Part shown: positions 17,362 to 25,711 of the stretch, piece after piece
Position numbering within the stretch: position 1 is the stretch's first letter
How the letters are laid out: each line of letters begins with the position of its first letter
Assembly: GCA_030530525.1 (NCBI GenBank)
Contig: JAUMUT010000004.1
Coordinates: forward strand, 40,794-104,793
Length of the DNA: 64,000 nucleotides
Direction of reading: 5' to 3'
From: Capnocytophaga sp.
GTDB lineage: Bacteria; Bacteroidota; Bacteroidia; Flavobacteriales; Flavobacteriaceae
The notes under the pieces: generated by a model
Seen by the model: the letters and a program-made list of their open reading frames with translations, nothing else
What the model was told of the DNA's origin: nothing
Databases searched by the model: none
Position numbers and translations under genes: made by a program

Positions 17362-18039
17362 TTAGTCTTCTAATAAATCGGGTCTTCTTGCTTTGGTGTG
17401 TTCCAAAGACTTATCTTCTCTCCATTTTTCAATAAGAGGCGTATTCCCACTCAATAATATTTCAGGCACTTCCCATTCTTTGTATTTCGCAGGGCGAGTA
17501 TATATTGGCGGGGCTAATAAATTATCTTGAAAAGAGTCCGTAAGTGCCGAAGTTTCGTCAGATAGCACACTTGGAATAAGCCGAACAATAGCATCACAAA
17601 GTACTACCGCTCCCAGCTCTCCGCCAGATAGTACATAATCTCCGATAGATATTTCCCGAGTGATAAAATGGTCTCTAACGCGCTGATCCACCCCTTTATA
17701 ATGCCCACAAAGTATCATTATATTTTCATATAAGGATAACGAATTGGCAATACCTTGTGTTAGCGTTTCGCCATCGGGGGTCATATAGATAATTTCATCA
17801 TAATTTCTCTCTGCTTTCAGTTTAGAAATACAATTATCTATCGGCTCAATCATTAATACCATTCCCGCACCTCCTCCAAATGGATAATCATCTATTTGCT
17901 TGTAGTTCCCTAAGCCATAAGTTCGTAAATCGTGAAAATACACCTCTACCAAACCCTTATCAATAGCTCGCTTTAATATAGAAGCCTCAAAAGGGCTTTT
18001 CATTATCTCAGGAACTGCGGCAATAATATCAATTCGCAT
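17362..18039 (-). CDS. trmD: tRNA (guanine-N1-)-methyltransferase, position 37
   Basis: Methylates G37 next to the anticodon, preventing frameshifts. SPOUT-fold knot motifs are seen: [42 protein letters not shown] and [17 protein letters not shown]. Length 225 aa is typical. Its ATG overlaps the stop of the upstream gene as TAATG (18041-18037), so it is translationally coupled to the coiled-coil protein. It is not next to rplS or rimM here. Confidence 0.96.
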   Translation of the reverse strand: MRIDIIAAVPEIMKSPFEASILKRAIDKGLVEVYFHDLRTYGLGNYKQIDDYPFGGGAGMVLMIEPIDNCISKLKAERNYDEIIYMTPDGETLTQGIANSLSLYENIMILCGHYKGVDQRVRDHFITREISIGDYVLSGGELGAVVLCDAIVRLIPSVLSDETSALTDSFQDNLLAPPIYTRPAKYKEWEVPEILLSGNTPLIEKWREDKSLEHTKARRPDLLED

Positions 18040-18662
18040 TAGTTATTTTTGTTTTTATTAATTTCATCTTGCAATTGACGACGAACTTTTTGTTCTCTTT
18101 CAATAGATTTTGCCCGATATTCTTCATACTCCAATTGCGTTTCTTCTAACAATTTACGAGCATTTTTGGTTATAGCATTGGATTTTCCAAATTTGAAGAT
18201 AAATATAGAGAGTAAGGCACCCAAAGCTACGATAATTCCCCAAACAATAGAAGAATATAAACTCTTACTCAGTAGCATTCCAAAAAGGTCAATACTATCT
18301 TTTTTGTTCTCTGTATTGGTGAGGTCTGTTTCTAAGGTAGATATTTTGCTCTCCAATTCTTTTATCTTATTTTCGTGGTCTTCTATAATCTTAGATTTTT
18401 CTAAAACTACATTTTTATTCTTCAAAAGAGTATCCAAAACGCTATTTTTTAATACATTTAGCTTTGCTTTTGGTACAACTTTATATTGTTCGTAGTTGTT
18501 AGATTTTTCCAAAATCTCGTCAAATTGTCCGCGAATGGAATTATCCACTTCAATAATTACATTTTTATGTTCTTGTGGGGTACTTTGTGTATTATTTTGT
18601 GCTAATACACTATAAAAGTTAAAGACTAATAAGCAGTTTAAAGTGATAAATTTTTTCTTCAT
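18039..18662 (-). CDS. Hypothetical envelope protein with coiled coil and one membrane helix
   Basis: Unrecognised 207-residue protein. It has a signal peptide ([22 protein letters not shown]), a polar region, a coiled coil of Glu/Lys/Leu heptads (about 85-125, with [18 protein letters not shown]), a membrane helix (about 135-160, [20 protein letters not shown]) and a charged C-terminal tail rich in Glu, Arg and Lys. The topology suggests an inner-membrane protein with a periplasmic coiled coil. It is the first gene of a two-gene unit, and its stop overlaps the trmD start. Similar genes often precede trmD in Flavobacteria, as far as I recall. Confidence 0.75.
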   Translation of the reverse strand: MKKKFITLNCLLVFNFYSVLAQNNTQSTPQEHKNVIIEVDNSIRGQFDEILEKSNNYEQYKVVPKAKLNVLKNSVLDTLLKNKNVVLEKSKIIEDHENKIKELESKISTLETDLTNTENKKDSIDLFGMLLSKSLYSSIVWGIIVALGALLSIFIFKFGKSNAITKNARKLLEETQLEYEEYRAKSIEREQKVRRQLQDEINKNKNN

Positions 18663-18710
18663 CGTTAGTTTTTAGTTTGTTAATTAATAATTATTTTAAA
18701 TATTTAGGCG

Positions 18711-18718
18711 CAAAATTA
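18711..18718 (-). promoter_or_regulatory. -7 box (TAATTTTG, minus strand) for the coiled-coil protein and trmD
   Basis: Plus-strand CAAAATTA at 18711-18718, 49 bases before the ATG at 18662. The rest of 18663-18984 is featureless AT-rich sequence apart from this box and the promoter at 18915. Confidence 0.5.
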
Positions 18719-18914
18719 CTATTTAAATTTTGAAATTCCTAAATATTTATATTGTTTTTTTAAAGATAATGGTTTAATTTTCAATATTTAACATTATTAT
18801 GTTTTTGTAATAAATATTTTAATTTATTATTAATATAAATATGTTTAAATAAATTAAGAAATATAAAAAAATACTATTATATATAGTTAAAAAATAAAAA
18901 AATACAAAAAAAAG

Positions 18915-18945
18915 TTGTATATATAAAAAAAATAAATTACTTTTG
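18915..18945 (+). promoter_or_regulatory. Promoter of the second DUF6261-like gene: TTG-N20-TACTTTTG
   Basis: TTG at 18915-18917 and TACTTTTG at 18938-18945, spacer 20 bases, 39 bases before the ATG. A full match to the Bacteroidota promoter. Confidence 0.65.
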
Positions 18946-18984
18946 GCACAGAAAAAAGTAAAAAATATTTAAATTCTATATAAT

Positions 18985-19713
18985 ATGGAAGAAATAACAA
19001 AAATAACGAGCGTCAATCTGACCAAGTTTAACACAGAAGAATATACACAATACTTAAATGATATTGTGAAATTGGTAGAAAATGCAGGTTTAGATACCTT
19101 TAAAATAAAAGCGGATTTCTTTGAAGCATTTAAAGAGAATATACAACGGCTGAAAGATATTTCTCGGCAAAGTAGAATAAGTAAAGAAACGAAAGAATTA
19201 AATGCGCTCAATACAGAACGAAATAGTTTAGTGCAATATATCCTTTCTATATTCAGAACCGAAAAGAAATCACCTGTGGAAGCAAGAAAAAAAGCCGCTG
19301 AAATACTTTATGATGTTACCAAAAAGTATATCGGTACGCAATATACATCAAGCAGAAGGAAGATAATCATTATAGAAGGACTATTATTGGACTTGCATAA
19401 ATCGGAAAATAAAAAGTATATAGAAACTCTTTCCTTAGTAGAAGCCGTAAATAAATTAGAAGAAGTAAATACCAAGTATAATGAACTGAAAAACGAACGT
19501 GCCGAAAACCAGATAGCGAATAACTTAGGTAATACTAAGGAAGTACGTACGATAACAGATAAGCAATATGAAATAATAGAATCCAGAGTGTTTGCTATTA
19601 ACGTTATATCGCCAACAGAAGAAACGAAAAAAATAATCACTTCTATAAACAAATTAATTGCCGACAGCATTACGGCATATAAGCAAAGAACTAATAGAAA
19701 TAAAGTAGCTTAG
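18985..19713 (+). CDS. DUF6261-like protein, copy 2
   Basis: A 242-residue, highly charged, all-helical protein without signal peptide or membrane segment, similar in size and plan to the protein at 7063-7740. The N-terminal part (VNLTKFNTEEYTQYLNDIV) aligns with the N-terminus of copy 1, followed by FKIKADFFEAF against LKSEFDIKF. Identity between the copies is low, so this is an old paralogue pair, not a recent duplication. It stands alone with a consensus promoter and a strong terminator. Function unknown. Confidence 0.6.
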   Translation: MEEITKITSVNLTKFNTEEYTQYLNDIVKLVENAGLDTFKIKADFFEAFKENIQRLKDISRQSRISKETKELNALNTERNSLVQYILSIFRTEKKSPVEARKKAAEILYDVTKKYIGTQYTSSRRKIIIIEGLLLDLHKSENKKYIETLSLVEAVNKLEEVNTKYNELKNERAENQIANNLGNTKEVRTITDKQYEIIESRVFAINVISPTEETKKIITSINKLIADSITAYKQRTNRNKVA

Positions 19714-19820
19714 ACATAAGCAAGTTATACACACTATATAATATATATATTTAATAAAAAATAGAATATATGCTATATAGAAATAGAAAATGAATCATTG
19801 TTTTATATATTTTACATAAT

Positions 19821-19860
19821 AAAAAATAGTCTTACCTTATAAAAGTAAGACTATTTTTTT
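19821..19860. terminator. Bidirectional terminator
   Basis: A 15-bp perfect stem, AAAAAATAGTCTTAC (19821-19835) with its complement at 19845-19859 and a 9-base loop. It serves the DUF6261-like gene (+) and the GNAT gene (-). Confidence 0.87.
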
Positions 19861-19882
19861 GTATAGAATAGAAAGAATAGAA

Positions 19883-20386
19883 TTATACTAATACTTTCTC
19901 GAATGCCATTCTTTGAGAATTTCTAAAATAAACATATCCACAGAAAGTATAACCGAGTTTTTCTAAAATTCGGAGCATTGGTTGGTTATCGTAATTAGTA
20001 TCTATTCGGATACTTCGGATATTATGTTGTAAAGAAATGCTTTCCGATTCTTGCATAATAATAGTTCCTAATCCTAAACCTTTTGCTTTTTCAGAAATAG
20101 CTATTCTATGGATAGTAGTATATTCGTAATTACTTATCCAATTACCTTCAATGTTTTCATAAGCCTCTTCTTTATCAAAAATGATAGCTGCATAGGCTAA
20201 TATAGTATCCTTATCACGGATAACATAAGCATTTTGGTTTATAATATCATTTTTTATATTTTCTTCATTAGGATATCCGTCTTGCCATTGGGTACTTCCT
20301 TCCAATCTTCGGGTTTCTTTGGCAAATAAAATAATATCCCATACCGATGCAAAATCATCTAAGGTTGCTTTACTAAGTTTTCTCAT
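19883..20386 (-). CDS. GNAT family N-acetyltransferase
   Basis: Acetyl-CoA-dependent acetyltransferase, substrate unknown. The GNAT core is visible: a central strand HRIAISEKAKGLGLGTIIMQESE with the acetyl-CoA pyrophosphate loop (R/Q-x-x-G-x-G/A type, here KGLGLGT), then IRIDTNYDNQPMLRILEKLGYTFCG. At 167 aa it is a single domain. It stands alone, convergent with the second DUF6261-like gene. Confidence 0.85.
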   Translation of the reverse strand: MRKLSKATLDDFASVWDIILFAKETRRLEGSTQWQDGYPNEENIKNDIINQNAYVIRDKDTILAYAAIIFDKEEAYENIEGNWISNYEYTTIHRIAISEKAKGLGLGTIIMQESESISLQHNIRSIRIDTNYDNQPMLRILEKLGYTFCGYVYFRNSQRMAFEKVLV

Positions 20387-20754
20387 AAATAATGAATTTT
20401 ATTAAAATAATGTAATGTTATATTTCTTGTAGGAAATAATAAATAAATGTTCAAAATTGCTATTTCTAAAAAATATAATAGTTTTATATTGTGAAAAATA
20501 CTATTTTCTACATAGAAATGGAATATATAATACTAATAAATAGTATTTATTAATGGAAATAGTAGTTATATAGTGTATAAAATAGCTTTTTTTATAAAAA
20601 TATAGAATAACTAATAGTGTGTAATTGTGGTATAGTTTAAAAAAAAGAGTTAATTACTATTAGGAATAGTAAAAAACTCTTCATTTGGTAAATAAAATAA
20701 ATAAATTATATAAATGATTATGAAAATATACGATTTATATAGTGTATAAAGTTT
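20387..20754. other. Intergenic region without a gene
   Basis: About 370 AT-rich bases between two minus-strand genes. Apart from the terminator at 20639-20679 I see no consensus promoter for the GNAT gene and no convincing small ORF. Confidence 0.5.
20639..20679 (-). terminator. Terminator after arginine decarboxylase
   Basis: On the minus strand GAGTT (20679-20675) and GAGTT's partner AACTC (20651-20647) enclose an inner stem ACTATT/AATAGT, followed by eight Ts. Confidence 0.72.
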
Positions 20755-22146
20755 TTAGTAGCCTAAAATCTTCAACATATCTTCTGCTTTTTGTTGCTCC
20801 ATAAATAAGCGCGAGAAGGTTTCGCCATTCTTATCTTTGTCTATCAGCACGATTTTCGGTTGTGGGATAAGGCAGTGTTGCAATCCGCCAATACCTCCGA
20901 TACTATCTTGGTATGCGCCAGTGTTAAAAAACCCGATGTATAGAGGTTTATTCTTGTTGTACTTGGGCAAATAAATAGCGTTCATATTTTGTTCGCTATT
21001 GTAATAGTCGTCGCCATCACAGGTAAGACCACCTAAGAGTACGCGCTCGTACTCATCATTCCATCGGTTAATTGGCAAGAGTACGAACCTCTTGTTTATC
21101 GCCCAAGAATCGGGTAACGTAGTGATGAAAGAGGAGTTTATCATATTCCACTTCTCTCTATCATTTTGTTGTTTTTGGTACATTATCTCATAGATGGCTC
21201 CGCCAGCCTCTCCAACTGTAAAACTTCCAAATTCTGTGAATATATTAGGCACAGGAACTTTCTCTTGGTCGCAAGCTATCTTTATCTGACGGATAATTTC
21301 ATCTACCATATATGAATAATCGTATTCAAAAGCCAAAGAACTCTTTATCGGGAATCCGCCCCCGATGTTTAAGCTATCCAATTCTGGCGCAACTCGTTTG
21401 AGTTGTATATATACTTTTAAACATTTTAGTAATTCGTTCCAGTAATAGGCATTATCTTTTATTCCTGTATTGATGAAAAAGTGTAACATTTTGAGTTTCA
21501 CTTTCTTATTATCTTTTATTTCTCGGTTATAGAAAGGAACAATGTTTTTGTAACCTATCCCCAGCCTACTGGTATAGAATTCTGAACGCGGATCTTCTTC
21601 AGAGGCAATTCGTATTCCTATATTATAATCGCCTTTAACCTTTTGGTCAAAAAGATTTATCTCTTCATAATTATCAATAATAGGCATACATTTTTCATAT
21701 CCGCGATTGATTAAATCGGCAATACCATCAATGTACGCATCTCGCTTGAAGCCATTACAAATAATATAGTTTTCTTTGGTTAATTTTCCTTCTTGGATAA
21801 GGTTGTTAATGATGTCAATATCAAAAGCGGAAGAAGTTTCCATATGGATATCGTTCTTCAAGGCTTCCATCATAACGTGTTTAAAATGAGAGCTTTTGGT
21901 GCAGTAGCAATAATTGTATTCTCCTTTATATTTATGTTTTTTTATAGCCTTTTCAAACCATTTTTTAGCTCTTTGAATATTTTCAGAAATTCGTGGAAGG
22001 TACATAAATTTTAAAGGAGCTCCGTAGGTACGAACTAGTTCCATAAGGTCTATATCGTGAAAACGGAGTTCGTCGCCTTCCAATTTGAATTCATCTTGTG
22101 GAAAATAATATGTTTGGTCAATTAGGTCAATATATTTATTTTTCAT
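20755..22146 (-). CDS. speA: Biosynthetic-type arginine decarboxylase (PLP, fold III)
   Basis: Converts arginine to agmatine, the first step of polyamine synthesis in many Bacteroidota. It belongs to the alanine-racemase-fold decarboxylases: the PLP lysine is K84 in YCYCTKSSHFKHV, the phosphate-binding glycine loop is LNIGGGFPIKSS, and the second-subunit active-site cysteine lies in GLTCDGDDYY. At 463 aa it is shorter than the E. coli SpeA (which carries inserted domains), as usual for this lineage. A long upstream gap (22147-22664) suggests a structured leader. Related carboxynorspermidine or diaminopimelate enzymes are less likely given the length and motifs. Confidence 0.85.
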   Translation of the reverse strand: MKNKYIDLIDQTYYFPQDEFKLEGDELRFHDIDLMELVRTYGAPLKFMYLPRISENIQRAKKWFEKAIKKHKYKGEYNYCYCTKSSHFKHVMMEALKNDIHMETSSAFDIDIINNLIQEGKLTKENYIICNGFKRDAYIDGIADLINRGYEKCMPIIDNYEEINLFDQKVKGDYNIGIRIASEEDPRSEFYTSRLGIGYKNIVPFYNREIKDNKKVKLKMLHFFINTGIKDNAYYWNELLKCLKVYIQLKRVAPELDSLNIGGGFPIKSSLAFEYDYSYMVDEIIRQIKIACDQEKVPVPNIFTEFGSFTVGEAGGAIYEIMYQKQQNDREKWNMINSSFITTLPDSWAINKRFVLLPINRWNDEYERVLLGGLTCDGDDYYNSEQNMNAIYLPKYNKNKPLYIGFFNTGAYQDSIGGIGGLQHCLIPQPKIVLIDKDKNGETFSRLFMEQQKAEDMLKILGY

Positions 22147-22231
22147 TATTTAACAATTTTATTAACAAATTATTTTTATTTAAATAAAAATAGAAAAAAA
22201 TTCTATTATACTGAAAATGATAATAAAATTA

Positions 22232-22324
22232 TCAAATACGTAAAGGGGAGAGTGACTTTATATAGGCTTCTCCTTGTATTTTTTTTATCAAAACCGAACG
22301 AAAATGTATAAGGCTACATTTCAT
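22232..22324 (-). CDS. Possible 30-residue leader peptide before arginine decarboxylase
   Basis: An ATG-started frame of 30 codons (opening MKCSLIHFRSVLIKK and closing YIKSLSPLRI) on the speA strand, ending 85 bases before the speA ATG. It uses a less AT-rich composition than its surroundings. It could be a leader peptide, a conserved small protein, or a remnant of a larger gene. There is no direct evidence of translation, and the family is not recognised. Confidence 0.3.
   Translation of the reverse strand: MKCSLIHFRSVLIKKIQGEAYIKSLSPLRI
22245..22288 (+). terminator. Orphan plus-strand terminator-like hairpin
   Basis: GGGGAGAG (22245-22252) can pair with CTTCTCCTT (within 22267-22275), including G-U pairs, followed by TATTTTTTTT on the plus strand. 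No plus-strand gene precedes it, so it would end an unseen RNA or be a chance fold in the speA leader. Confidence 0.3.
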
Positions 22325-22455
22325 TTTGAAAAAAATCTTAGAAGTGTAATATTTCTTCATAAATAAAACATTCATAAACGTAACAGATTTTTCTTTGATT
22401 TTCAATGAATTATAAAATTAAAACGTACGGAAACAAATTGATGAAATAGAATGGG

Positions 22456-22463
22456 CAAAATTA
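22456..22463 (-). promoter_or_regulatory. -7 box (TAATTTTG, minus strand), possible speA promoter
   Basis: Plus-strand CAAAATTA preceded by GGG gives TAATTTTGCCC on the minus strand. If used, the speA leader would be about 300 bases long and include the 30-codon ORF. Confidence 0.4.
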
Positions 22464-22587
22464 AACATTTTATTGAAAAATAAAATAAAAAAGTATAAAA
22501 AAATCAAAGAAATTTTATTTAAAGAAAGTGTTATGTTAAATAAATGAAAAAATAATTTAAAATTAGCTTCTTTATATTAATTTTTTG

Positions 22588-22595
22588 TATGTTTG
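22588..22595 (+). promoter_or_regulatory. -7 box (TATGTTTG) for the SPOR-domain protein
   Basis: Consensus TAnnTTTG followed by CC, 69 bases before the ATG at 22665. No TTG at the best -33 distance. Confidence 0.5.
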
Positions 22596-22664
22596 CCTCC
22601 GAAAAAGAAATAATTGGAATTGAAATTTTAACAACATTTTTTATCCTAATAAATATTTTGAAAA

Positions 22665-24206
22665 ATGAAAAATATATTTTATATCGTTTTTTGCACTTTT
22701 TTGTTTTCTAAGCAAATATTTGCTCAAAATATAGAAGCGTTAAATACTCGTTATCAGACATTTACACAAGGTGATGTTTTGGTTATCGGGAATAACATTC
22801 TTAACAGACAAACCAAAAAATGGAATGCAAATACCGAAAATAATAACCAAAAGCAAGAAATACGTATCAATGACGGAGCGTCAATGGAATATATAGACAT
22901 AGATAAAGATTCTAAGACGTTTTCGTCAAGTTCTGCTACTTTGTTGCTTCCGTACGGGAAAAAAACAAATATTTTATTTGCGGGGCTTTATTGGGTAGCT
23001 ACTTATCCTTACGAACGAGGAATTCTTCAAAATAAATCTTTTCTTGCTGAAAATGAGGAACGTAACGAAATAGAAGAAGTGTTGTTAAAACTCCCAAAAG
23101 AAGATTATATTTCAGTAAAAGGGGAGGTGATTTTTGACGGAAGTACAGATGTGCATTATGTTGCCAATGCGCCTTATGTTGTGTTTGCAGATGTTACTAC
23201 TTTATTGCAAAATTCTAAGCGAAAAGATGGCGAATATACCGTTGCGAATGTAAGAGCAGGGAAGGGGTATATAGAAGGAGGTTCGTCCGCAGGCTGGGCT
23301 TTGGTTGTCGTTTATGAAGATTTTAAGGAAAAAATGAAGAAAATTGACATAAAAGACGGCTTTTTGGAAGTGAAAAGTACAGGGATACCAATTGTTTTTA
23401 ATAAATTTAAAACCCCAGCAGAACAGGAAGTTTTTCCACGGTTATTTGGAGCAACTTTGGAATGTGATGCTTATTTAGGGGAAAATAAAATAGCTGTTCG
23501 TACCCGAAAAAGTGGAGTGTATTTGGAAACAGATACACGCAAAGCGGAAAACTTTTTTAATAGTTCAATAACCGAAGATGAAGGCTATCTTAAAGGGCGT
23601 AAGTTGAACAGTATCAATACAATGGGTTTTGATATTTTTTCAATGGAAGTACCTAATTTTAATAATCAATTTGTGCCATCTGAATCCGAAACACTCAATA
23701 TAGATATAGTATCTACGGAAGATGTATTTTATGCTTTTTTAATGGGGTTAAGTATTGATTCTGACGTGCTTACATCAACAGAACAAGTGCAAAAAGTGTT
23801 TGATGAAGAGCAGAAAAAATTAGAAGAACAAAGTACAAAAATATCAGACGCTCCCTTAGATACTCCACAGGAAAAAAAAGTGGAAAGCACTGAAAATAAG
23901 TCTGTTGAAGAAGAGAAAAAACAAGAAACACCTCAAAAAGAAGACGCTAAAAAAGGATATTATACTATTTTAGGTGCATATTCTACCAAAGAAAATGCAG
24001 AAAAATACTTAAAAAATATTCATAAGAAAGGAATAGAAGCACAAGGAATATTTTTTCATCCTACAAAAAATAAATATTATGTTTATTTTACTTTTACTAC
24101 TTCTTATAATGACGCTTTGAAAGCTCAAAAAGATTTTACTAAGCTCAAAAGCGCAAAACCAGACTTGAAAGACTTTAAAGATGTTTGGATTTTGGTAATG
24201 GAGTAA
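22665..24206 (+). CDS. Exported protein with adhesin-like N-terminus and C-terminal SPOR domain
   Basis: Envelope protein of 513 residues. It has a signal peptide (MKNIFYIVFCTFLFSKQIFAQ), then a large beta-rich domain (about 22-370) whose start QGDVLVIGNNILNRQ and segment ILFAGLYWVATYP recall the N-terminal region of large flavobacterial surface proteins. A low-complexity Glu/Lys/Thr linker (about 375-430) leads to a SPOR domain (about 432-512, GYYTILGAYSTKENAEKYL), which in other proteins binds denuded peptidoglycan at division sites. The combination suggests a surface-type domain held at the cell wall or septum. The N-terminal identification is tentative; the SPOR domain is firm. Confidence 0.78.
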   Translation: MKNIFYIVFCTFLFSKQIFAQNIEALNTRYQTFTQGDVLVIGNNILNRQTKKWNANTENNNQKQEIRINDGASMEYIDIDKDSKTFSSSSATLLLPYGKKTNILFAGLYWVATYPYERGILQNKSFLAENEERNEIEEVLLKLPKEDYISVKGEVIFDGSTDVHYVANAPYVVFADVTTLLQNSKRKDGEYTVANVRAGKGYIEGGSSAGWALVVVYEDFKEKMKKIDIKDGFLEVKSTGIPIVFNKFKTPAEQEVFPRLFGATLECDAYLGENKIAVRTRKSGVYLETDTRKAENFFNSSITEDEGYLKGRKLNSINTMGFDIFSMEVPNFNNQFVPSESETLNIDIVSTEDVFYAFLMGLSIDSDVLTSTEQVQKVFDEEQKKLEEQSTKISDAPLDTPQEKKVESTENKSVEEEKKQETPQKEDAKKGYYTILGAYSTKENAEKYLKNIHKKGIEAQGIFFHPTKNKYYVYFTFTTSYNDALKAQKDFTKLKSAKPDLKDFKDVWILVME

Positions 24207-24299
24207 ATTATAAATATTTATTTTTTAACTATTTACAGAAAAAATAGTTTCCCCAAAAAAATATTTTACGTAAATAACTATTTTTAGCAAAAAAAATAT

Positions 24300-24307
24300 T
24301 ATTTTTG
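24300..24307 (+). promoter_or_regulatory. -7 box (TATTTTTG) for the hydrolase-yihA unit
   Basis: Consensus box 22 bases before the ATG at 24330. The -33 TTG is not evident. Confidence 0.45.
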
Positions 24308-24329
24308 TGGGCGCGAATTTAGGGAAAAG

Positions 24330-25094
24330 ATGATAAATTTATTTAGAAGAAAAGAAGATAAATTCTCATACATAGAAGAAGGAGAAGGCCAGCCAATTGT
24401 GGTTCTGCACGGGTTAATGGGGGGGCTTAGTAATTTTGAAGAAATGATTAAATTTTTCTCCAAAAAATACAAAGTCATTATCCCAGAGTTGCCTATTTAT
24501 GATTTACCTTTATTATCTACAACGGTTAAAAATTTAACAAATTGGGTATATCGTTTTATAGAATATAAACAACTTGATAAGGTTATTTTATTAGGAAATT
24601 CACTCGGAGGGCATATAGGTTTATTATTTACCAAACTTCATCCAGAACGTGTAAAAGCTCTTGTTCTAACAGGAAGTTCAGGGCTTTATGAAAGTGCTAT
24701 GGGCGATAGTTACCCAAAAAGAGGAGATTATGAATTTATCAAAAAAAAATGTGAAAATGTATTCTACGACCCTAAAACAGCAACCAAAGAAATAGTAGAT
24801 GAAGTTTTTGCAATAGTAAATGACAGAGGAAAAGTGATAAAAACATTGGCTATTGCTAAAAGTGCTATTCGGCATAATATGGCAAAAGATTTGCCAAAAA
24901 TGATTACACCTACTTGCCTTATTTGGGGGAAAAACGACCCTGTTACTCCGCCAAAAGTAGCAGAAGAATTTCATCAACTTCTTCCAGATTCCAATCTTTT
25001 TTGGATAGATAAATGCGGACACGCACCAATGATGGAACACCCAGAAGAGTTTAATGAAAAATTAGATAAGTGGTTGATAGATAGAAATTTATAA
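24330..25094 (+). CDS. Alpha/beta-fold hydrolase
   Basis: Cytoplasmic serine hydrolase of unknown substrate. Motifs: VVLHGLMGG (oxyanion loop), [13 protein letters not shown] with the nucleophile serine, the acidic residue near [10 protein letters not shown], and the histidine in [14 protein letters not shown]. Length 254 aa is typical. The ATG follows AGGGAAAAG, a rare Shine-Dalgarno-like stretch here. It is two bases upstream of yihA and the first gene of a probable hydrolase-yihA-aminotransferase unit. Confidence 0.9.
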   Translation: MINLFRRKEDKFSYIEEGEGQPIVVLHGLMGGLSNFEEMIKFFSKKYKVIIPELPIYDLPLLSTTVKNLTNWVYRFIEYKQLDKVILLGNSLGGHIGLLFTKLHPERVKALVLTGSSGLYESAMGDSYPKRGDYEFIKKKCENVFYDPKTATKEIVDEVFAIVNDRGKVIKTLAIAKSAIRHNMAKDLPKMITPTCLIWGKNDPVTPPKVAEEFHQLLPDSNLFWIDKCGHAPMMEHPEEFNEKLDKWLIDRNL

Positions 25095-25096
25095 AA

Positions 25097-25693
25097 ATGG
25101 AAATAAAGCAAGCAACTTTTTTAGTAAGTAATACCAATGTAGAGAAATGCCCCAAACAGCAATTTCCTGAATATGCTTTTATTGGGCGTTCTAACGTTGG
25201 CAAATCTTCCCTAATAAATATGCTTACTAATCATAAAAATCTTGCGAAAACATCAGGAAAGCCAGGAAAAACACAGCTTATAAATCATTTTTTAATAAAT
25301 AATAATTGGTTTTTGGTAGATTTGCCAGGTTATGGCTATGCACAAGTTTCTAAAAGTGTTAAGAAAGTTTTCCAGAAATTTATTACCGATTATTTTAAAA
25401 AGCGAAAGCAACTTGTTTCTGCTTTTGTTCTGGTAGATATTCGGCACGAACCTCAAAAAATAGATTTGGAATTTATGCAATGGCTTGGCGAAAATGCTAT
25501 TCCGTTTGCTATTATTTTTACCAAAGCAGATAAGCTAAAACCCTTGGCAATAGAACGGAATGTGGAGGAGTATAAGAAAATATTATTACAAACGTGGGAA
25601 GAATTTCCGCCGTTTTTTATAACTTCTTCTCAAGTGGCATTGGGTAAAGAATCTGTATTAGAATATATAGAAAAAATAAACGAAAGTTTATAA
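25097..25693 (+). CDS. yihA: Ribosome biogenesis GTP-binding protein YihA/YsxC/EngB
   Basis: Small GTPase needed for assembly of the large ribosomal subunit. G motifs are clear: G1 [13 protein letters not shown]2 region [13 protein letters not shown]3 DLPGYGYA, G4 FTKADK and G5 TSSQ. Length 198 aa is normal. It follows the hydrolase by two bases and precedes the DegT aminotransferase by 18. Confidence 0.96.
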   Translation: MEIKQATFLVSNTNVEKCPKQQFPEYAFIGRSNVGKSSLINMLTNHKNLAKTSGKPGKTQLINHFLINNNWFLVDLPGYGYAQVSKSVKKVFQKFITDYFKKRKQLVSAFVLVDIRHEPQKIDLEFMQWLGENAIPFAIIFTKADKLKPLAIERNVEEYKKILLQTWEEFPPFFITSSQVALGKESVLEYIEKINESL

Positions 25694-25711
25694 AAATATA
25701 ATTTTCAGCAT

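Larger units (their letters stand above)
22147..22664. other. Long divergent intergenic region
   Basis: About 520 bases between speA (-) and the SPOR-domain gene (+). It holds a minus-strand -7 box (22456-22463), a plus-strand -7 box (22588-22595), a hairpin with T run (22245-22288) and a 30-codon minus-strand ORF (22232-22324). The block from about 22235 to 22320 is clearly less AT-rich than the rest. Confidence 0.5.

Noticed and set aside
20637..20690. Short minus-strand frame starting MKSFLLF
   Set aside because: Its sequence is the speA terminator hairpin and T run; coding is unlikely.
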